A stretch of DNA of 47,595 nucleotides from an uncultured Eubacteriales bacterium (GCA_900319955.1 ONQM01000002.1:1-47595), one strand, 5' to 3'; shown: positions 15,067 through 24,894, numbered from the stretch's first letter. Notes: generated from the letters alone by a model not told the origin. Translations and numbers: made by a program.

Positions 15067-17364
15067 ATGACAAGAGAAAAGCAATTAGAAAAGACAAATA
15101 AAAAGGGTAAGAAGAAGGTTATATTTTGTACATTTGTATTGATAGTAGTTGCTATTTTATTATGTGCTTCATTTAAACCTCTTTTAGATAATTTAAATTA
15201 TGGACTTGATCTTCAAGGAGGATTTGAAGTTCTTTACAAAGTCGATTCTATAGATGGATCAAAGATGAATCAGTCTAAGCTTACTGCAACTTATAAGACA
15301 TTAAGCAAAAGAATTGATAGTTTAGGTGTTAGTGAACCTGAAATAATTACTGAAGGCAATAATCATATTAGAGTTAAACTTGCTGGTGTTAAAGATGCAG
15401 ATGAAGCAAGAAAGCAACTTTCTACTGTTGCAACACTTTCATTTAGAGATACTGATGATAATTTACTTATGACAAGTAGTGTTTTGCAGTCAGGTGGAGC
15501 AAAGGTATCACAAGATGCTGAAGGAAATCCTGCAGTGCTTCTAAGTGTTAAAGACAAAGATAAGTTTTATTCTGTAACTAACAGAGTTAAAGACTATAAA
15601 AACAATATGATAGTTATTTGGCTTGACTATGATAAAGCAAATGACTCATATGAAAATGAAAAGAATGAATGTGGTACATCTAAATCTAACTGTTTATCAG
15701 CAGCTACTGTATCACAGGGATTTGCAAGTGATGTTATAATACAAGGTAATTTTACTGAAGAAGAAGCAACTAACTTAGTTGATTTAATAAATAGTGGATC
15801 ACTTCCTTCTAAACTTACTGAAATATCTAGTAAGACAGTTGAGGCAAGCTTTGGAGGAGACACACTTTCTAAGACTATAACTGCAGGCGTTATTGGTGTT
15901 GCAATTATATTCCTTATTTTAATACTTGTATATCATTTTGCAGGATTTATTTCATCAGTTGCTTTACTTCTTTATGCAATACTTGTATTTGCAGTATTCT
16001 GGCTTGTTGGAGGCGTTTTAACACTTCCTGGTATCGCAGCAGTAATACTTGGTATTGGTATGGCAGTTGATGCAAATGTTATTACATATTCAAGAATTAA
16101 AGATGAACTTTATAAAGGTAGATCTTTAAAAGAAGCATTTAAACTTGGATCTAAAGAAAGTTTTTCATCAATATTTGATGGTAATGCAACAACACTTTTA
16201 GTTGCAATAATAATGTTTATATTTGGTGAATCAAGTGTTAAAGGATTTGCAACAATGCAAATTATTACAATATTTGTAACAGTATTTGTAATGATATTTA
16301 TAAATAGACAGGTTGTTAAATTATTTGTAAATAGTGGTTTCTTTGATGATAAGACAAATTTATTTATTAATGTTAAGAAATCTGATATTCCAGATGTATC
16401 TAAGAATGAAGCTATTAAAGTTGTACCATTTAAGAATGTTAATTTCTTAAAGCATGCTAAGCTTTTACTTACAACATCTATAATTATAATATTAGTAGGT
16501 ATAGGAACATATTTTGTAAAAGGTGGATTTAACTTGGGAGTTGATTTTAGAGCAGGATCTGATATTGCTCTTGTTACTGATAAAAAGCTTTCTAAGAGTG
16601 AAGTAAAAGAAGATATTAAGAGTTTAGGACTTAAATCATCAAGTGTTACAATTGATAATAAAAATACAGATATTTTAGTAAATGATGTATTAAGTGCTAA
16701 TAAAGTTAAAAATGTTAAAAATTACTTTGTTAAGAAGTATGATGCTAAAGTAGATATTGGTGTTGTAAGCAATCTTGTAAAAAGAGAATTAATTAAAAAT
16801 GCTATTATGTCAATTATAATTTCATTTATTGGAATAATTATATATATGTCTTTTAGATTTAAATTCAGTTTTGGTATTTCTGGTGTTGCTGCACTTGTTC
16901 ATGATATATTAATTATTTGTACAGTGTTTGCTATTTCAAGACTTGAAGTATCAAGTATGTTTATAGCAGCAATTCTTGCAATTATTGGATATTCAATTAA
17001 TGATACAATTGTTTTATTTGATAGAATAAGAGATAATTTAAAGCATTATGACAAGAGACTTGATAAAGATACACTTTACGAAATTACTAATAGAAGTATT
17101 AGAGAGACATTTAATAGAACTATTTGGACAAGTGTTACAACAATAGTTCCTGTTATTACATTAACACTACTTGGTAGCCGTGAAATACTTGGATTTAATA
17201 TTGCAATGCTTGTTGGATTTGTTTCTGGTACTTATTCATCAATATTTATAGCAACTTACCTTTACTTAATTATTGAAAGTAAAAATTTGGGTAAACCTAA
17301 GAAGAAAAAGAAAGTATATAAAGATGATACTGAAGAAAAATTAATCAAGGGGGTTAATTGTTAA
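15067..17364 (+). CDS. secDF: Protein translocase subunit SecDF (fused)
   Basis: A 765-residue single-chain fusion of SecD and SecF, the form common in Bacillota. SecD part: first membrane helix (about 15-35), the signature YGLDLQGGFEVLYKV, a large extracytoplasmic domain, then five helices (about 270-430). SecF part: a helix near 460-485, then FNLGVDFRAGSD at about 490-501, a second extracytoplasmic domain, then five helices to about 745. It uses the proton gradient to help SecYEG-exported proteins leave the channel. The C-terminus is basic (KKKKKVYKDD). Start ATG 15067 follows GGAGAG. The rel gene begins 12 bases after its stop, so they probably share a transcript. Confidence 0.95.
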   Translation: MTREKQLEKTNKKGKKKVIFCTFVLIVVAILLCASFKPLLDNLNYGLDLQGGFEVLYKVDSIDGSKMNQSKLTATYKTLSKRIDSLGVSEPEIITEGNNHIRVKLAGVKDADEARKQLSTVATLSFRDTDDNLLMTSSVLQSGGAKVSQDAEGNPAVLLSVKDKDKFYSVTNRVKDYKNNMIVIWLDYDKANDSYENEKNECGTSKSNCLSAATVSQGFASDVIIQGNFTEEEATNLVDLINSGSLPSKLTEISSKTVEASFGGDTLSKTITAGVIGVAIIFLILILVYHFAGFISSVALLLYAILVFAVFWLVGGVLTLPGIAAVILGIGMAVDANVITYSRIKDELYKGRSLKEAFKLGSKESFSSIFDGNATTLLVAIIMFIFGESSVKGFATMQIITIFVTVFVMIFINRQVVKLFVNSGFFDDKTNLFINVKKSDIPDVSKNEAIKVVPFKNVNFLKHAKLLLTTSIIIILVGIGTYFVKGGFNLGVDFRAGSDIALVTDKKLSKSEVKEDIKSLGLKSSSVTIDNKNTDILVNDVLSANKVKNVKNYFVKKYDAKVDIGVVSNLVKRELIKNAIMSIIISFIGIIIYMSFRFKFSFGISGVAALVHDILIICTVFAISRLEVSSMFIAAILAIIGYSINDTIVLFDRIRDNLKHYDKRLDKDTLYEITNRSIRETFNRTIWTSVTTIVPVITLTLLGSREILGFNIAMLVGFVSGTYSSIFIATYLYLIIESKNLGKPKKKKKVYKDDTEEKLIKGVNC

Positions 17365-17376
17365 AGGGGTGATTTT

Positions 17377-19521
17377 ATGTCACACAAGAAAGATAATATT
17401 ACTTGGGATGATTTAGATAAAATAATAAGAGCATATTTAAAGAGTGAAGATGAGCTTAAAAATGTACATAAAGCTTATCTTTTTGCAGCTTCTAAGCATG
17501 AAGGACAATTTAGAAAAAGTGGTGAGCCTTATATTATTCATCCACTTAATGTTGCTAAAATTTTAACAGAGGTTTATGCAGATGCTGAAACGCTAGAAGC
17601 GGGTCTTTTACATGATGTTTTGGAAGACACAGATTGCAGTTATGAAGAAATGGAAAAAGAGTTTGGACCTGTTGTTACTAAAATAGTTGATGGTGTAACT
17701 AAGATTTCTAGATTACATTTTTCAACAGAGAACGAGTATTTAGTTGAATATTATAAAAAGATTATAGTTGGTATGAGTGAAGATGTTAGAGTAATTATTG
17801 TAAAACTTGCAGACCGACTTCACAACATGAGAACTCTTTGGGCACTTCCTCCTGAAAAGCAAAAGATAAAAGCTAAAGAGTCTCTTGAAATACTTGCACC
17901 AATTGCTCATCATTTAGGTATTCATAAGATAAAAAGTGAGTTAGAGGATTTATCACTTCGATATTTAAAACCTGATGTTTACTATGATATTGCAGAACGC
18001 CTTAATAACACTAAAAAAGAACGTGATGAAGAAGTTAATAAGATGATGGATGAGGTAAGAAAACTTTTAGAAGATCATTCCATTAAGTTTGAAATGAAGG
18101 GTAGATCAAAAAGTATTTATAGTATTTATAATAAACTTAATAAGGGTAAGAAATTTAGTGAGATATATGATTTTCTTGCAATGAGAGTTTTAGTTGATAC
18201 AAAAAGTGAATGTTATCAAGTACTTGGACTTATCCATTCTAAATTTAAACCTATGCCTAATAGATTTAAGGATTATATTGCAAATCCTAAACCTAATATG
18301 TATCAGTCTTTACATACAACTGTGTTTGGAGTCGATGGTTACGTTTTTGAAATACAGATTAGAACTCATGTAATGGATGAGATTGCAGAAAATGGTATTG
18401 CAAGTCACTGGGCTTATAAAGAACATAAAGATATAACAGGATCTGTTAATGCAACAGAAGAAAAACTTCAATTTTTTAAAACAATAATTGATCTTGAAAG
18501 TGAAAATATGTCTTCTGAGGAATTTGTTAACAGTGTTAAAAATGAAGTTTTAAATAATAATATTTATTGTTATACTCCAAAAGGAGATGTTTATGAACTT
18601 CCAAAGGGTGCAACTCCAATTGATTTTGCATATCATGTTCATACACGTGTCGGTGAGACAATGACTGGTGCGTTAGTAAATGGTGAGATTAAGCCTCTTG
18701 ACTATGAACTTCAAAATGATGATATTGTAAAAATAATAACTAATAAATCATCACATCCTTCTAAAGAGTGGATAAATATTGTTAAGTCAACTGCTATTAA
18801 AAATAAGATTAAAGCATATTTTTCTAAAACTGAAAAAGAAAATAATATTGAACGTGGTAAAGATTTAATTGAAAAAGAATTAAAGAAAAGAAAAATACCT
18901 GTTAATGATTTCTTTACAGATGAGAATGAGAAGAAAATTTGTAAAGAAACAAAAGTTTCAAACTTTAATGATGTTTATTTGGAAGTTGGTAATGGAAAGC
19001 ATTCTGCAAAAACAATTGTAAATGTTATATATAAACCAGAAGAAGATAAGAAAGAACATAAAACAGTCACTTATAAAAGCAATGATACAAATGTTGTTGT
19101 TTCGGGTTTAGAAGATATTAAAGTTAATCTTGCAAGATGCTGTAATCCTGTATATGGTGATAATATTGTTGGTTATATTACTAAAGGTAGTGGTATAACT
19201 GTTCATAGAGCACATTGCCACAACATTATTAATACTAATGAAAGATTAGTTGACTGTACTTGGAGTGATAATAATGAAAATGTTAAATATTTATCTGAAA
19301 TTGTAATTTATTCTAATAGTAATAAAGATAATATGATTGAAATACTTGAAAGTGCAGGAGATTTATCTATTGGTGTTAAGGGTGTTAAGAAAGTTTATCA
19401 AGAAGATGAGACAAATTATGTCTTAGAGTGTTATGTAACTTCTAAAAAACAGCTTGATAGTTTAATTACAGATTTAAGAAATAAAGATTTTGTAGAGGAT
19501 GCAGAAAGGATAATACATTAA
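17377..19521 (+). CDS. rel: Bifunctional (p)ppGpp synthetase/hydrolase (Rel)
   Basis: A 714-residue long RSH protein with all expected domains in order: HD hydrolase (about 40-190; metal-binding His/Asp in HEGQFRKSG, LLHDVLEDTD), synthetase (about 240-350; EIQIRT motif near 326), TGS (about 395-455), helical and zinc-finger region with RCCNPVYGD, and C-terminal ACT domain (about 640-714). Intact HD and synthetase motifs suggest it both makes and degrades (p)ppGpp, binding ribosomes through its C-terminal half. Start ATG 17377 follows GGGGTGAT. Its stop overlaps the dtd start by one base (TAATG), a pairing also seen in other Bacillota. Confidence 0.96.
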   Translation: MSHKKDNITWDDLDKIIRAYLKSEDELKNVHKAYLFAASKHEGQFRKSGEPYIIHPLNVAKILTEVYADAETLEAGLLHDVLEDTDCSYEEMEKEFGPVVTKIVDGVTKISRLHFSTENEYLVEYYKKIIVGMSEDVRVIIVKLADRLHNMRTLWALPPEKQKIKAKESLEILAPIAHHLGIHKIKSELEDLSLRYLKPDVYYDIAERLNNTKKERDEEVNKMMDEVRKLLEDHSIKFEMKGRSKSIYSIYNKLNKGKKFSEIYDFLAMRVLVDTKSECYQVLGLIHSKFKPMPNRFKDYIANPKPNMYQSLHTTVFGVDGYVFEIQIRTHVMDEIAENGIASHWAYKEHKDITGSVNATEEKLQFFKTIIDLESENMSSEEFVNSVKNEVLNNNIYCYTPKGDVYELPKGATPIDFAYHVHTRVGETMTGALVNGEIKPLDYELQNDDIVKIITNKSSHPSKEWINIVKSTAIKNKIKAYFSKTEKENNIERGKDLIEKELKKRKIPVNDFFTDENEKKICKETKVSNFNDVYLEVGNGKHSAKTIVNVIYKPEEDKKEHKTVTYKSNDTNVVVSGLEDIKVNLARCCNPVYGDNIVGYITKGSGITVHRAHCHNIINTNERLVDCTWSDNNENVKYLSEIVIYSNSNKDNMIEILESAGDLSIGVKGVKKVYQEDETNYVLECYVTSKKQLDSLITDLRNKDFVEDAERIIH

Positions 19522-19955
19522 TGAAATGCATAGTTACAAATAGTGTTAATTCTGAAGTAGTAGTAGATGGTGTAGTTGTTGGGAGTTTAAAGAAAGGACT
19601 TTTAGTGTTAGTAGGTTTTACTGAAGGAGATAATTTAGAAAGTATTTCTAAAATGGTAAGAAAAATAGTTAACTTGAGGATATTTTTAGATGAAAATGGT
19701 GTTATGAATAAAAGTTTATTAGATATAGGTGGTAGTGTTTTATCTGTTTCTCAGTTTACACTTTATGCTGATACTAAGAAAGGCAATCGTCCTAGTTACA
19801 TGAGGGCATTAAATGGTAATGATGCTAAAGTGCTTTATGATTTATTTAATGATGAACTTAAAAAATATGTTCATGTTGAAACAGGAATTTTTGGTTCTAA
19901 TATGCTTGTTAAAAATAATAATTGTGGTCCAACTACAATAATTTTGGAGATTTAA
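19521..19955 (+). CDS. dtd: D-aminoacyl-tRNA deacylase
   Basis: A 144-residue DTD with both active-site motifs: SQFTLYADTKKGNRPSY and, near the C-terminus, NNCGPTT (the family's NxGPxT). It removes D-amino acids from tRNAs, acting as a dimer in the cytoplasm. It is coupled to rel by a one-base overlap. The first strand MKCIVTNSVNSEVVVDG is slightly diverged from the usual MRxVxQRV start, with Asn in place of Gln-Arg; catalysis depends on the later motifs, which are complete. Confidence 0.94.
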   Translation: MKCIVTNSVNSEVVVDGVVVGSLKKGLLVLVGFTEGDNLESISKMVRKIVNLRIFLDENGVMNKSLLDIGGSVLSVSQFTLYADTKKGNRPSYMRALNGNDAKVLYDLFNDELKKYVHVETGIFGSNMLVKNNNCGPTTIILEI

Positions 19956-19957
19956 TT

Positions 19958-20992
19958 ATGAAAAAAGATAAACTAAATTATAAATTAATAAATATTACAG
20001 CTTTTATGCTTTTACTTTATATAACTATAAGTAACCTAGGTACATGGTTTTCCATTCTTGCAAAAGTTGTGGAGGTTCTTCTTCCATTTATAATTGCATT
20101 TACTATAGCATATGCTTTAACACCATTTGTTCATTTACTTGATAATAAAATAAAACGTAAATGGGTATCTATCTTAATAATTGTTCTTTTAGTTACTTTT
20201 ATATTTTTATTTACTATATTTCAAATACTTCCACTTGCATATACTCAAGCATCATCACTAGACTCTAATTTATCTAAAGGACTTAAATTACTTAAGGATA
20301 AATTTAAACTTGATTTTGATATAGAATCAATTACAAAAAGTATTAAAGAATTTTTAAGCAAGGGTACTAATAGTTTTCTATCTCAAGGAGTATCAAATCT
20401 TGGAAGTGTAATAGTATGTTATGTTGCATCAATTTACTTTTTAGCTTATATGGATAACATAAGACATACTTTAAAGAAATTCTTTTTATCAAAGAGCAAC
20501 AGAATGTATATGTATTTTAAAGGACTTGATAATGAACTTGGAAATTATATTAAAGGTTTATTTACATTTATGATTATAGAATTTTTAGAGTATACTATAC
20601 TTTTAAAAATAGTTAATCATCCAAATTTCTTAGTTCTTGGAATACTTGCAGGTCTTATGACTGTTGTTCCATATTGGGGTGGCTTTATTACAAATATTGT
20701 TTCAATTTTACTTGCAATTACAGCAGGATCTTATACTCTTGCTGGAACAATAATAATTGCAGCGATAGTTCCTCAGTTAGATGGGTACTACACATCACCT
20801 AGAGTATATGGTAAGACAAATAATATTAATCCTTTAATAACAATAATGGTAGTTTCAATTGGAGGTACTCTTGCAGGACCAATTGGTATTATTGCATCTT
20901 TACCTGTATACATACTTATAAGATCTACTTATCATTTCTTTAGAAAAGATCTTAAAAAAGCAGAAAAAGTTGTAAAAACTGCTGTTAAATAA
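19958..20992 (+). CDS. AI-2E family transporter (first copy)
   Basis: 344 residues from ATG 19958, which follows TTTGGAG; upstream in-frame codons overlap dtd and are rejected. It has the AI-2E exporter/permease layout: two N-terminal helix pairs, a long amphipathic loop (about 85-140), then five or more helices with the conserved VVPYWGGFITNIVS and IVPQLDGYYTSPRVYG segments. Members export small molecules or ions (autoinducer-2, or Na+/Li+ in some cases); substrate is not decided by sequence. It starts 2 bases after dtd, so it is likely cotranscribed with secDF-rel-dtd. A second copy is at 24895. Confidence 0.85.
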   Translation: MKKDKLNYKLINITAFMLLLYITISNLGTWFSILAKVVEVLLPFIIAFTIAYALTPFVHLLDNKIKRKWVSILIIVLLVTFIFLFTIFQILPLAYTQASSLDSNLSKGLKLLKDKFKLDFDIESITKSIKEFLSKGTNSFLSQGVSNLGSVIVCYVASIYFLAYMDNIRHTLKKFFLSKSNRMYMYFKGLDNELGNYIKGLFTFMIIEFLEYTILLKIVNHPNFLVLGILAGLMTVVPYWGGFITNIVSILLAITAGSYTLAGTIIIAAIVPQLDGYYTSPRVYGKTNNINPLITIMVVSIGGTLAGPIGIIASLPVYILIRSTYHFFRKDLKKAEKVVKTAVK

Positions 20993-21034
20993 AATAAATT
21001 GTGTTATAATATACCCGTTAAGTGGGGTGATATT

Positions 21035-22009
21035 ATGGGAATTTATTTAGGTAGTGTTGAAAATTTAAAATTTGAACTTGATAATTTAAAAAAAAGGTTT
21101 GATAATTCTCTTTCAAATGATGAATATTTAAGAAATTATGATAATATAAAGACATTAAATGACTATATAAATAATCCTAGAATTGATCATTTCATTAGTA
21201 CTTTAGATAATAAGAAATATACAAAAGAAAAAGAAAAATTAGAAAAGAAATGTTACAAGAATATTATTAGAAACAAAGATATGATTAATAGTCTATGTGA
21301 TGGAGTTAAAGATGTTAGAGAAGATATTCCTTATACACTAAGTTCTACTATTACAACAGTTAATATGATATCAGAGATTAAATATTTTCTTAGGGGACAT
21401 GACAAATTAACATATAAATTATTTCAAAAGATGCTTGATTTTGAAGATTTATATGAAGATGATAATTTATCTTATGGAACAGAAGAAATATATGATAAAG
21501 AAAGTGGTAGATCATTTTTAATATTTAAAAATAGTCATGATTTAATGACAGAAGCTCATCTTGTTTATGCTCTAACTAGTTTATCTCTTAATACAAATAC
21601 TAATTCATATGGTGAATATAAGTATTTAGATTCATATAGGGATTATAAAGCTTTACTTAATGAACTTCTTTTCTTAGATTCTATGAAAAGTCCAAGCAAA
21701 GAAGAAGATATTAAAAAAATATGGAATAAATTAATGATGAAAGAAAGAACATCTGCAAGTAAGGTTAAAAAGATATTAGATAGTAAAGATTTTAAGTCAT
21801 TTAAAAGTGATAATTTATCACTTGATTATTTTAAGTTTTTATTAGGTTTTATTCTTGCAAGTTATAGTATGTCTTCTTTTAATAGAAGAAAAGTAGATGA
21901 ATGTATAAAGAGTAAGAATTCTTCTTATAAACATTTATTTAAAAATCTTGATGTAAAAAGTAGTGAACTTATAAATGATTTAGAAAAAAATTATGTTAAA
22001 CATATATAA
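21035..22009 (+). CDS. Hypothetical protein upstream of hisS
   Basis: 324 residues from ATG 21035, behind GGGGTGAT and an extended -10 promoter (TGTTATAAT, ending 21010). I do not recognise the family. It is nearly all helical, soluble and strongly charged, with Lys/Asp/Asn/Leu-rich stretches and no signal peptide. The middle (about 155-205) holds Asp/Tyr-rich segments (DFEDLYEDDNLSYG, HDLMTEAHLVYAL). It precedes hisS by 34 bases with no terminator between, so it may be cotranscribed. No catalytic motif is visible. Confidence 0.65.
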   Translation: MGIYLGSVENLKFELDNLKKRFDNSLSNDEYLRNYDNIKTLNDYINNPRIDHFISTLDNKKYTKEKEKLEKKCYKNIIRNKDMINSLCDGVKDVREDIPYTLSSTITTVNMISEIKYFLRGHDKLTYKLFQKMLDFEDLYEDDNLSYGTEEIYDKESGRSFLIFKNSHDLMTEAHLVYALTSLSLNTNTNSYGEYKYLDSYRDYKALLNELLFLDSMKSPSKEEDIKKIWNKLMMKERTSASKVKKILDSKDFKSFKSDNLSLDYFKFLLGFILASYSMSSFNRRKVDECIKSKNSSYKHLFKNLDVKSSELINDLEKNYVKHI

Positions 22010-22043
22010 AATAAGTTATAATTAAGAAGGAGTGATTTTTTTT

Positions 22044-23381
22044 ATGATAACTAAACCAAAGGGAACAATTGATATATATGGCGTTAATGCTAAAAAATGG
22101 AAATATGTTGAAGAAATAGTTGATAGTGTAATGGAAAAGTATAATTATACTTATATTAGAACACCTATTTTTGAGTCTACTGAACTATTTCATAGAGGTG
22201 TTGGAGAATCTTCTGATATTGTTACAAAAGAAACTTATGATTTTAAAGATAGAGGAGATAGATGTTTAACTCTTAGACCAGAAGGTACTGCAGGTGTTAT
22301 AAGAAGTTTTATTGAAAATAAAATGTATGGTGATAACTTACCTGTTAAAGTTTATTATAATGGTACAATGTATCGTTATGAAAGACCACAGTCTGGAAGA
22401 GATAGAGAGCTTACTCAATTTGGTATGGAATTAATAGGATCAGATGATCCTATGTCTGATGCTGAAGTAATTTCTCTTGCAGTAAATATCTTTAAGATGT
22501 TAGGCTTAAAAAATATTAAGGTAGAACTTAATACGCTAGGCGATAAAGAGTCTCGTGATAATTATAGAAAAGCTTTAATAGATTATTTTAAACCTCATAT
22601 AGATGAACTTTGTGATGACTGTAAAACAAGAATTGATAAGAATCCTTTAAGAATTCTTGATTGCAAGAAAGATGCTGATAATCCATTAATGAAGAATGCT
22701 CCAGTAATTACTGATTATTTAAATGAAGAGAGCAAGAAGCGTTTTGATGAAGTTAAAGATTTACTTGATATATTAGAAGTTAAATATGAAGTAAACACAT
22801 CAATTGTAAGAGGACTTGATTATTATAGTCATACAGTATTTGAAATAAAAGCAGGTGATGGTAATCTTTCAATTGGTGGTGGAGGAAGATACAATGGACT
22901 TGTAAAAGAGTTAGGTGGTCCTGAAACTCCTGCTATTGGATTTGCATCTGGAATAGGGAGAGTTTTACTTGCGCTTGATGAAGAAGGTGTAGAGCTTCCA
23001 ATAAAGACTGATATTGATGCATTTATAATGTATGTAAATGATGATGAAAAGAAATATGCAACATATCTTGCAAATGAACTTAGAATGAGTGGGTTTACAG
23101 TTGATACAGAGTATACTGGTAGAAGTTTAAAGTCTCAGTTTAAACAAGCAGATAGATTGAATAGTAAATTCTTAATAATTCTTAATAGTGAAGATTTAGA
23201 TAACGGAGAAGTAAATGTTAAGAATAATAAGACAAAGGCTGAAGAAAAGATACAGCTTGAATATTTAATTTATTATTTAGATGAACATTTAGTTGATTCT
23301 GAAACAGATGATGAATTTGATATAGAAGCTTTTGCAAAAGAACAAGAAGAAAAGAAAAAGAAAGATAAAGAGGATAAGTAA
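22044..23381 (+). CDS. hisS: Histidine--tRNA ligase with a charged C-terminal tail
   Basis: 445 residues from ATG 22044 behind AAGGAGTGAT. Class II motifs: motif 2 (YRYERPQSGRDRELTQFG), the histidine-specific motif GLDYYSHTVFE near residue 255, motif 3 (GGGGRYNGLV; IGFASGIGRVL), and the anticodon-binding domain from about 325. After the normal end comes a tail of about 25 residues: Asp/Glu-rich (DSETDDEFDIEAF), then Lys-rich (KEQEEKKKKDKEDK), which I do not expect in the family. It charges tRNA-His in the cytoplasm. The tail may be disordered. The next gene starts one base after its stop. Confidence 0.95.
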   Translation: MITKPKGTIDIYGVNAKKWKYVEEIVDSVMEKYNYTYIRTPIFESTELFHRGVGESSDIVTKETYDFKDRGDRCLTLRPEGTAGVIRSFIENKMYGDNLPVKVYYNGTMYRYERPQSGRDRELTQFGMELIGSDDPMSDAEVISLAVNIFKMLGLKNIKVELNTLGDKESRDNYRKALIDYFKPHIDELCDDCKTRIDKNPLRILDCKKDADNPLMKNAPVITDYLNEESKKRFDEVKDLLDILEVKYEVNTSIVRGLDYYSHTVFEIKAGDGNLSIGGGGRYNGLVKELGGPETPAIGFASGIGRVLLALDEEGVELPIKTDIDAFIMYVNDDEKKYATYLANELRMSGFTVDTEYTGRSLKSQFKQADRLNSKFLIILNSEDLDNGEVNVKNNKTKAEEKIQLEYLIYYLDEHLVDSETDDEFDIEAFAKEQEEKKKKDKEDK

Positions 23382-23382
23382 T

Positions 23383-23874
23383 ATGAAAAAAGTTTTAAAT
23401 GTTTTACTTGCAATTATATTTTTACTAGGTGGTGTAATTGTTGGACTTTATTTTGGAATAAATATAGGAAAGTCTAAAGTAAAGTGTACTAAGTGTCCTA
23501 AGACAAAAATAGTAGAAAAATGTAAAGAAAAAGAAAAAAGTAATGATACAAAAGAAAAAACATCTACTACTATTTCTACTGATTCAAAGAAGTTAAATAG
23601 TTATACACTTACAAATACATTTGGTGATGGAGAAAAAAGAAAGACAGTTAAAGCATATACTCTTACAACACTTTCAGGTTTTGCAGGAGCTACATCTAAT
23701 GTATTTTATATAGATGAAGACTATAATCTTCATTATCTAGAGCTTGCTAATTTAGATGATAAAATAATTGCAACAAATATAAAAGATTTAAAACTAATTG
23801 ATGATGAATTAGTAGCATATAAGTCAGATAATACTGAAATAAAAGAAGATAATCAGTTTGTAAATTACGAATAA
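23383..23874 (+). CDS. Small membrane-anchored protein, coupled to hisS
   Basis: 163 residues from ATG 23383, one base past the hisS stop, with an AGAGG site inside the hisS tail. A single N-terminal helix (residues 5-28, with LLGGVIVGLYFGINIG) is followed by CTKCPKTKIVEKC, a Lys/Thr/Ser linker and a folded-looking C-terminal half. With a short positively charged start it should be anchored in the membrane with the rest outside. The close Cys pair could be a metal or disulfide site. Family not recognised; a secreted-domain protein is likely. Confidence 0.7.
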   Translation: MKKVLNVLLAIIFLLGGVIVGLYFGINIGKSKVKCTKCPKTKIVEKCKEKEKSNDTKEKTSTTISTDSKKLNSYTLTNTFGDGEKRKTVKAYTLTTLSGFAGATSNVFYIDEDYNLHYLELANLDDKIIATNIKDLKLIDDELVAYKSDNTEIKEDNQFVNYE

Positions 23875-23897
23875 AAAAAGTTAATACAAGCTGTATT
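23873..23897 (-). terminator. Minus-strand terminator after the transposase relic
   Basis: On the minus strand, AATACA and TGTATT (23883-23897) form a 6-bp stem with a 3-nt loop, followed three bases later by T7 (23873-23879). It overlaps the end of the plus-strand gene. Confidence 0.55.
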
Positions 23898-23932
23898 GAA
23901 TAAAAGTTAACACTGAAGAGTGAACTGAGCAA

Positions 23933-24159
23933 TTAAGTAATGCGATTCAAAAAGATCAAATTTTTCTTATTATTAGAATTTGTTTTTCTATGATTTCCAT
24001 GTATAAAGCCTTCTTCTCTTTCAGAATTATATGTATTAATTAATCTATAAATTTGTTGTCTAGATAAATTTAATTTACTCTCTGCCTCCTTTCTAGTTTT
24101 AATACCATTAATTACATCCTTAATGGTATTAAATTTTTTTATTCTTTTTCATTTAACAT
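23933..24159 (-). pseudogene. Transposase N-terminal relic (helix-turn-helix, IS1202/ISNCY-like)
   Basis: On the minus strand a ribosome binding site (AAGGAGG) and ATG 24159 encode MLNEKE and then a stop. One base away, in a run of A, another frame encodes FNTIKDVINGIKTRKEAES, KLNLSRQQIYRLINTYN, SEREEGFIHGNHRK and ends at 23933. This is the helix-turn-helix start of a transposase where GFIHGNxGRKP normally follows. A single-base change in the A7 run and loss of the catalytic domain make it dead. The surrounding 23898-23932 and 24160-24240 contain nothing else I can support. Confidence 0.65.
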
Positions 24160-24243
24160 AAAAACCTCCTTATCACAATTAAGTGACAAGAAGATATTTT
24201 ACCAAAACAGTAACATTTTCACTAATTTTTCAAATAAAATGTA

Positions 24244-24271
24244 TGAAAAGTTATAGACTAGTTTAGTCTAT
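24244..24271 (-). terminator. Terminator of the yigZ-like gene
   Basis: On the minus strand ATAGACTA pairs with TAGTCTAT (24253-24271) with a 3-nt loop, followed by AACTTTT. It overlaps the stop codon. Confidence 0.75.
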
Positions 24272-24814
24272 TTTTATGTTATGCTTTAATAATTTTTCTT
24301 TTTTATCTTTTGTTATATATGCATATATTATAATGTTTTCATTAAATTCTTTTTTTATTATTTCATTATTATCTAATAAATTTAATATATTTTGTAGATT
24401 TTTATAGTCTGTTTTTATTTTTACTTTTATTTTTTCTTTTATTGGTTCTAGATTATCTTTATCTATTAGTTCTTTTGATGCTTTAGTATATGCTCTTACA
24501 AGGCCTCCTGCACCTAGTTTTATTCCTCCATAGTATCTTATTACAACTATAAGTACATTATCAAGATTATTTTTTTCTATTATGTTTAGAATAGGTGTTC
24601 CTGCAGTCCCTGATGGCTCTTTGTCATCATTTTTCTTTTCTATGTTTCCTATTTTATATGCATACGTATAGTGTGTTGCTTTTTCGTATTCTTTTTTTAA
24701 ATTAGATAGAATATTATTAATATCATTTATATTTTCTACGTAATATAAAAATGAATAGAATTTTGAATTTTTTATTTCAAAGTAATATTTTTTGTTTTGC
24801 TTAATTTTGTACAT
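24263..24814 (-). CDS. YigZ/IMPACT-family protein
   Basis: 183 residues on the minus strand from ATG 24814, preceded by AGGTG at proper spacing; GTG 24823 overlaps that site and is less likely. The N-terminal domain has the UPF0029/IMPACT signature: NSKFYSFLYYVEN, DDKEPSGTAGTPIL and VIRYYGGIKLGAGGLVRAY. The C-terminal domain is shorter and Asn/Lys-rich. Family members are linked to translation control and ribosome association, but the bacterial role is not settled. The gene stands alone, divergent from the downstream AI-2E transporter. Confidence 0.88.
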   Translation of the reverse strand: MYKIKQNKKYYFEIKNSKFYSFLYYVENINDINNILSNLKKEYEKATHYTYAYKIGNIEKKNDDKEPSGTAGTPILNIIEKNNLDNVLIVVIRYYGGIKLGAGGLVRAYTKASKELIDKDNLEPIKEKIKVKIKTDYKNLQNILNLLDNNEIIKKEFNENIIIYAYITKDKKEKLLKHNIKID

Positions 24815-24894
24815 GTTTTTCACCTAACTATATTATATCTGTTACTTTTAATTAAGTAAATAATTTGGTATACTATGGAAATAGAGGAGATTTT

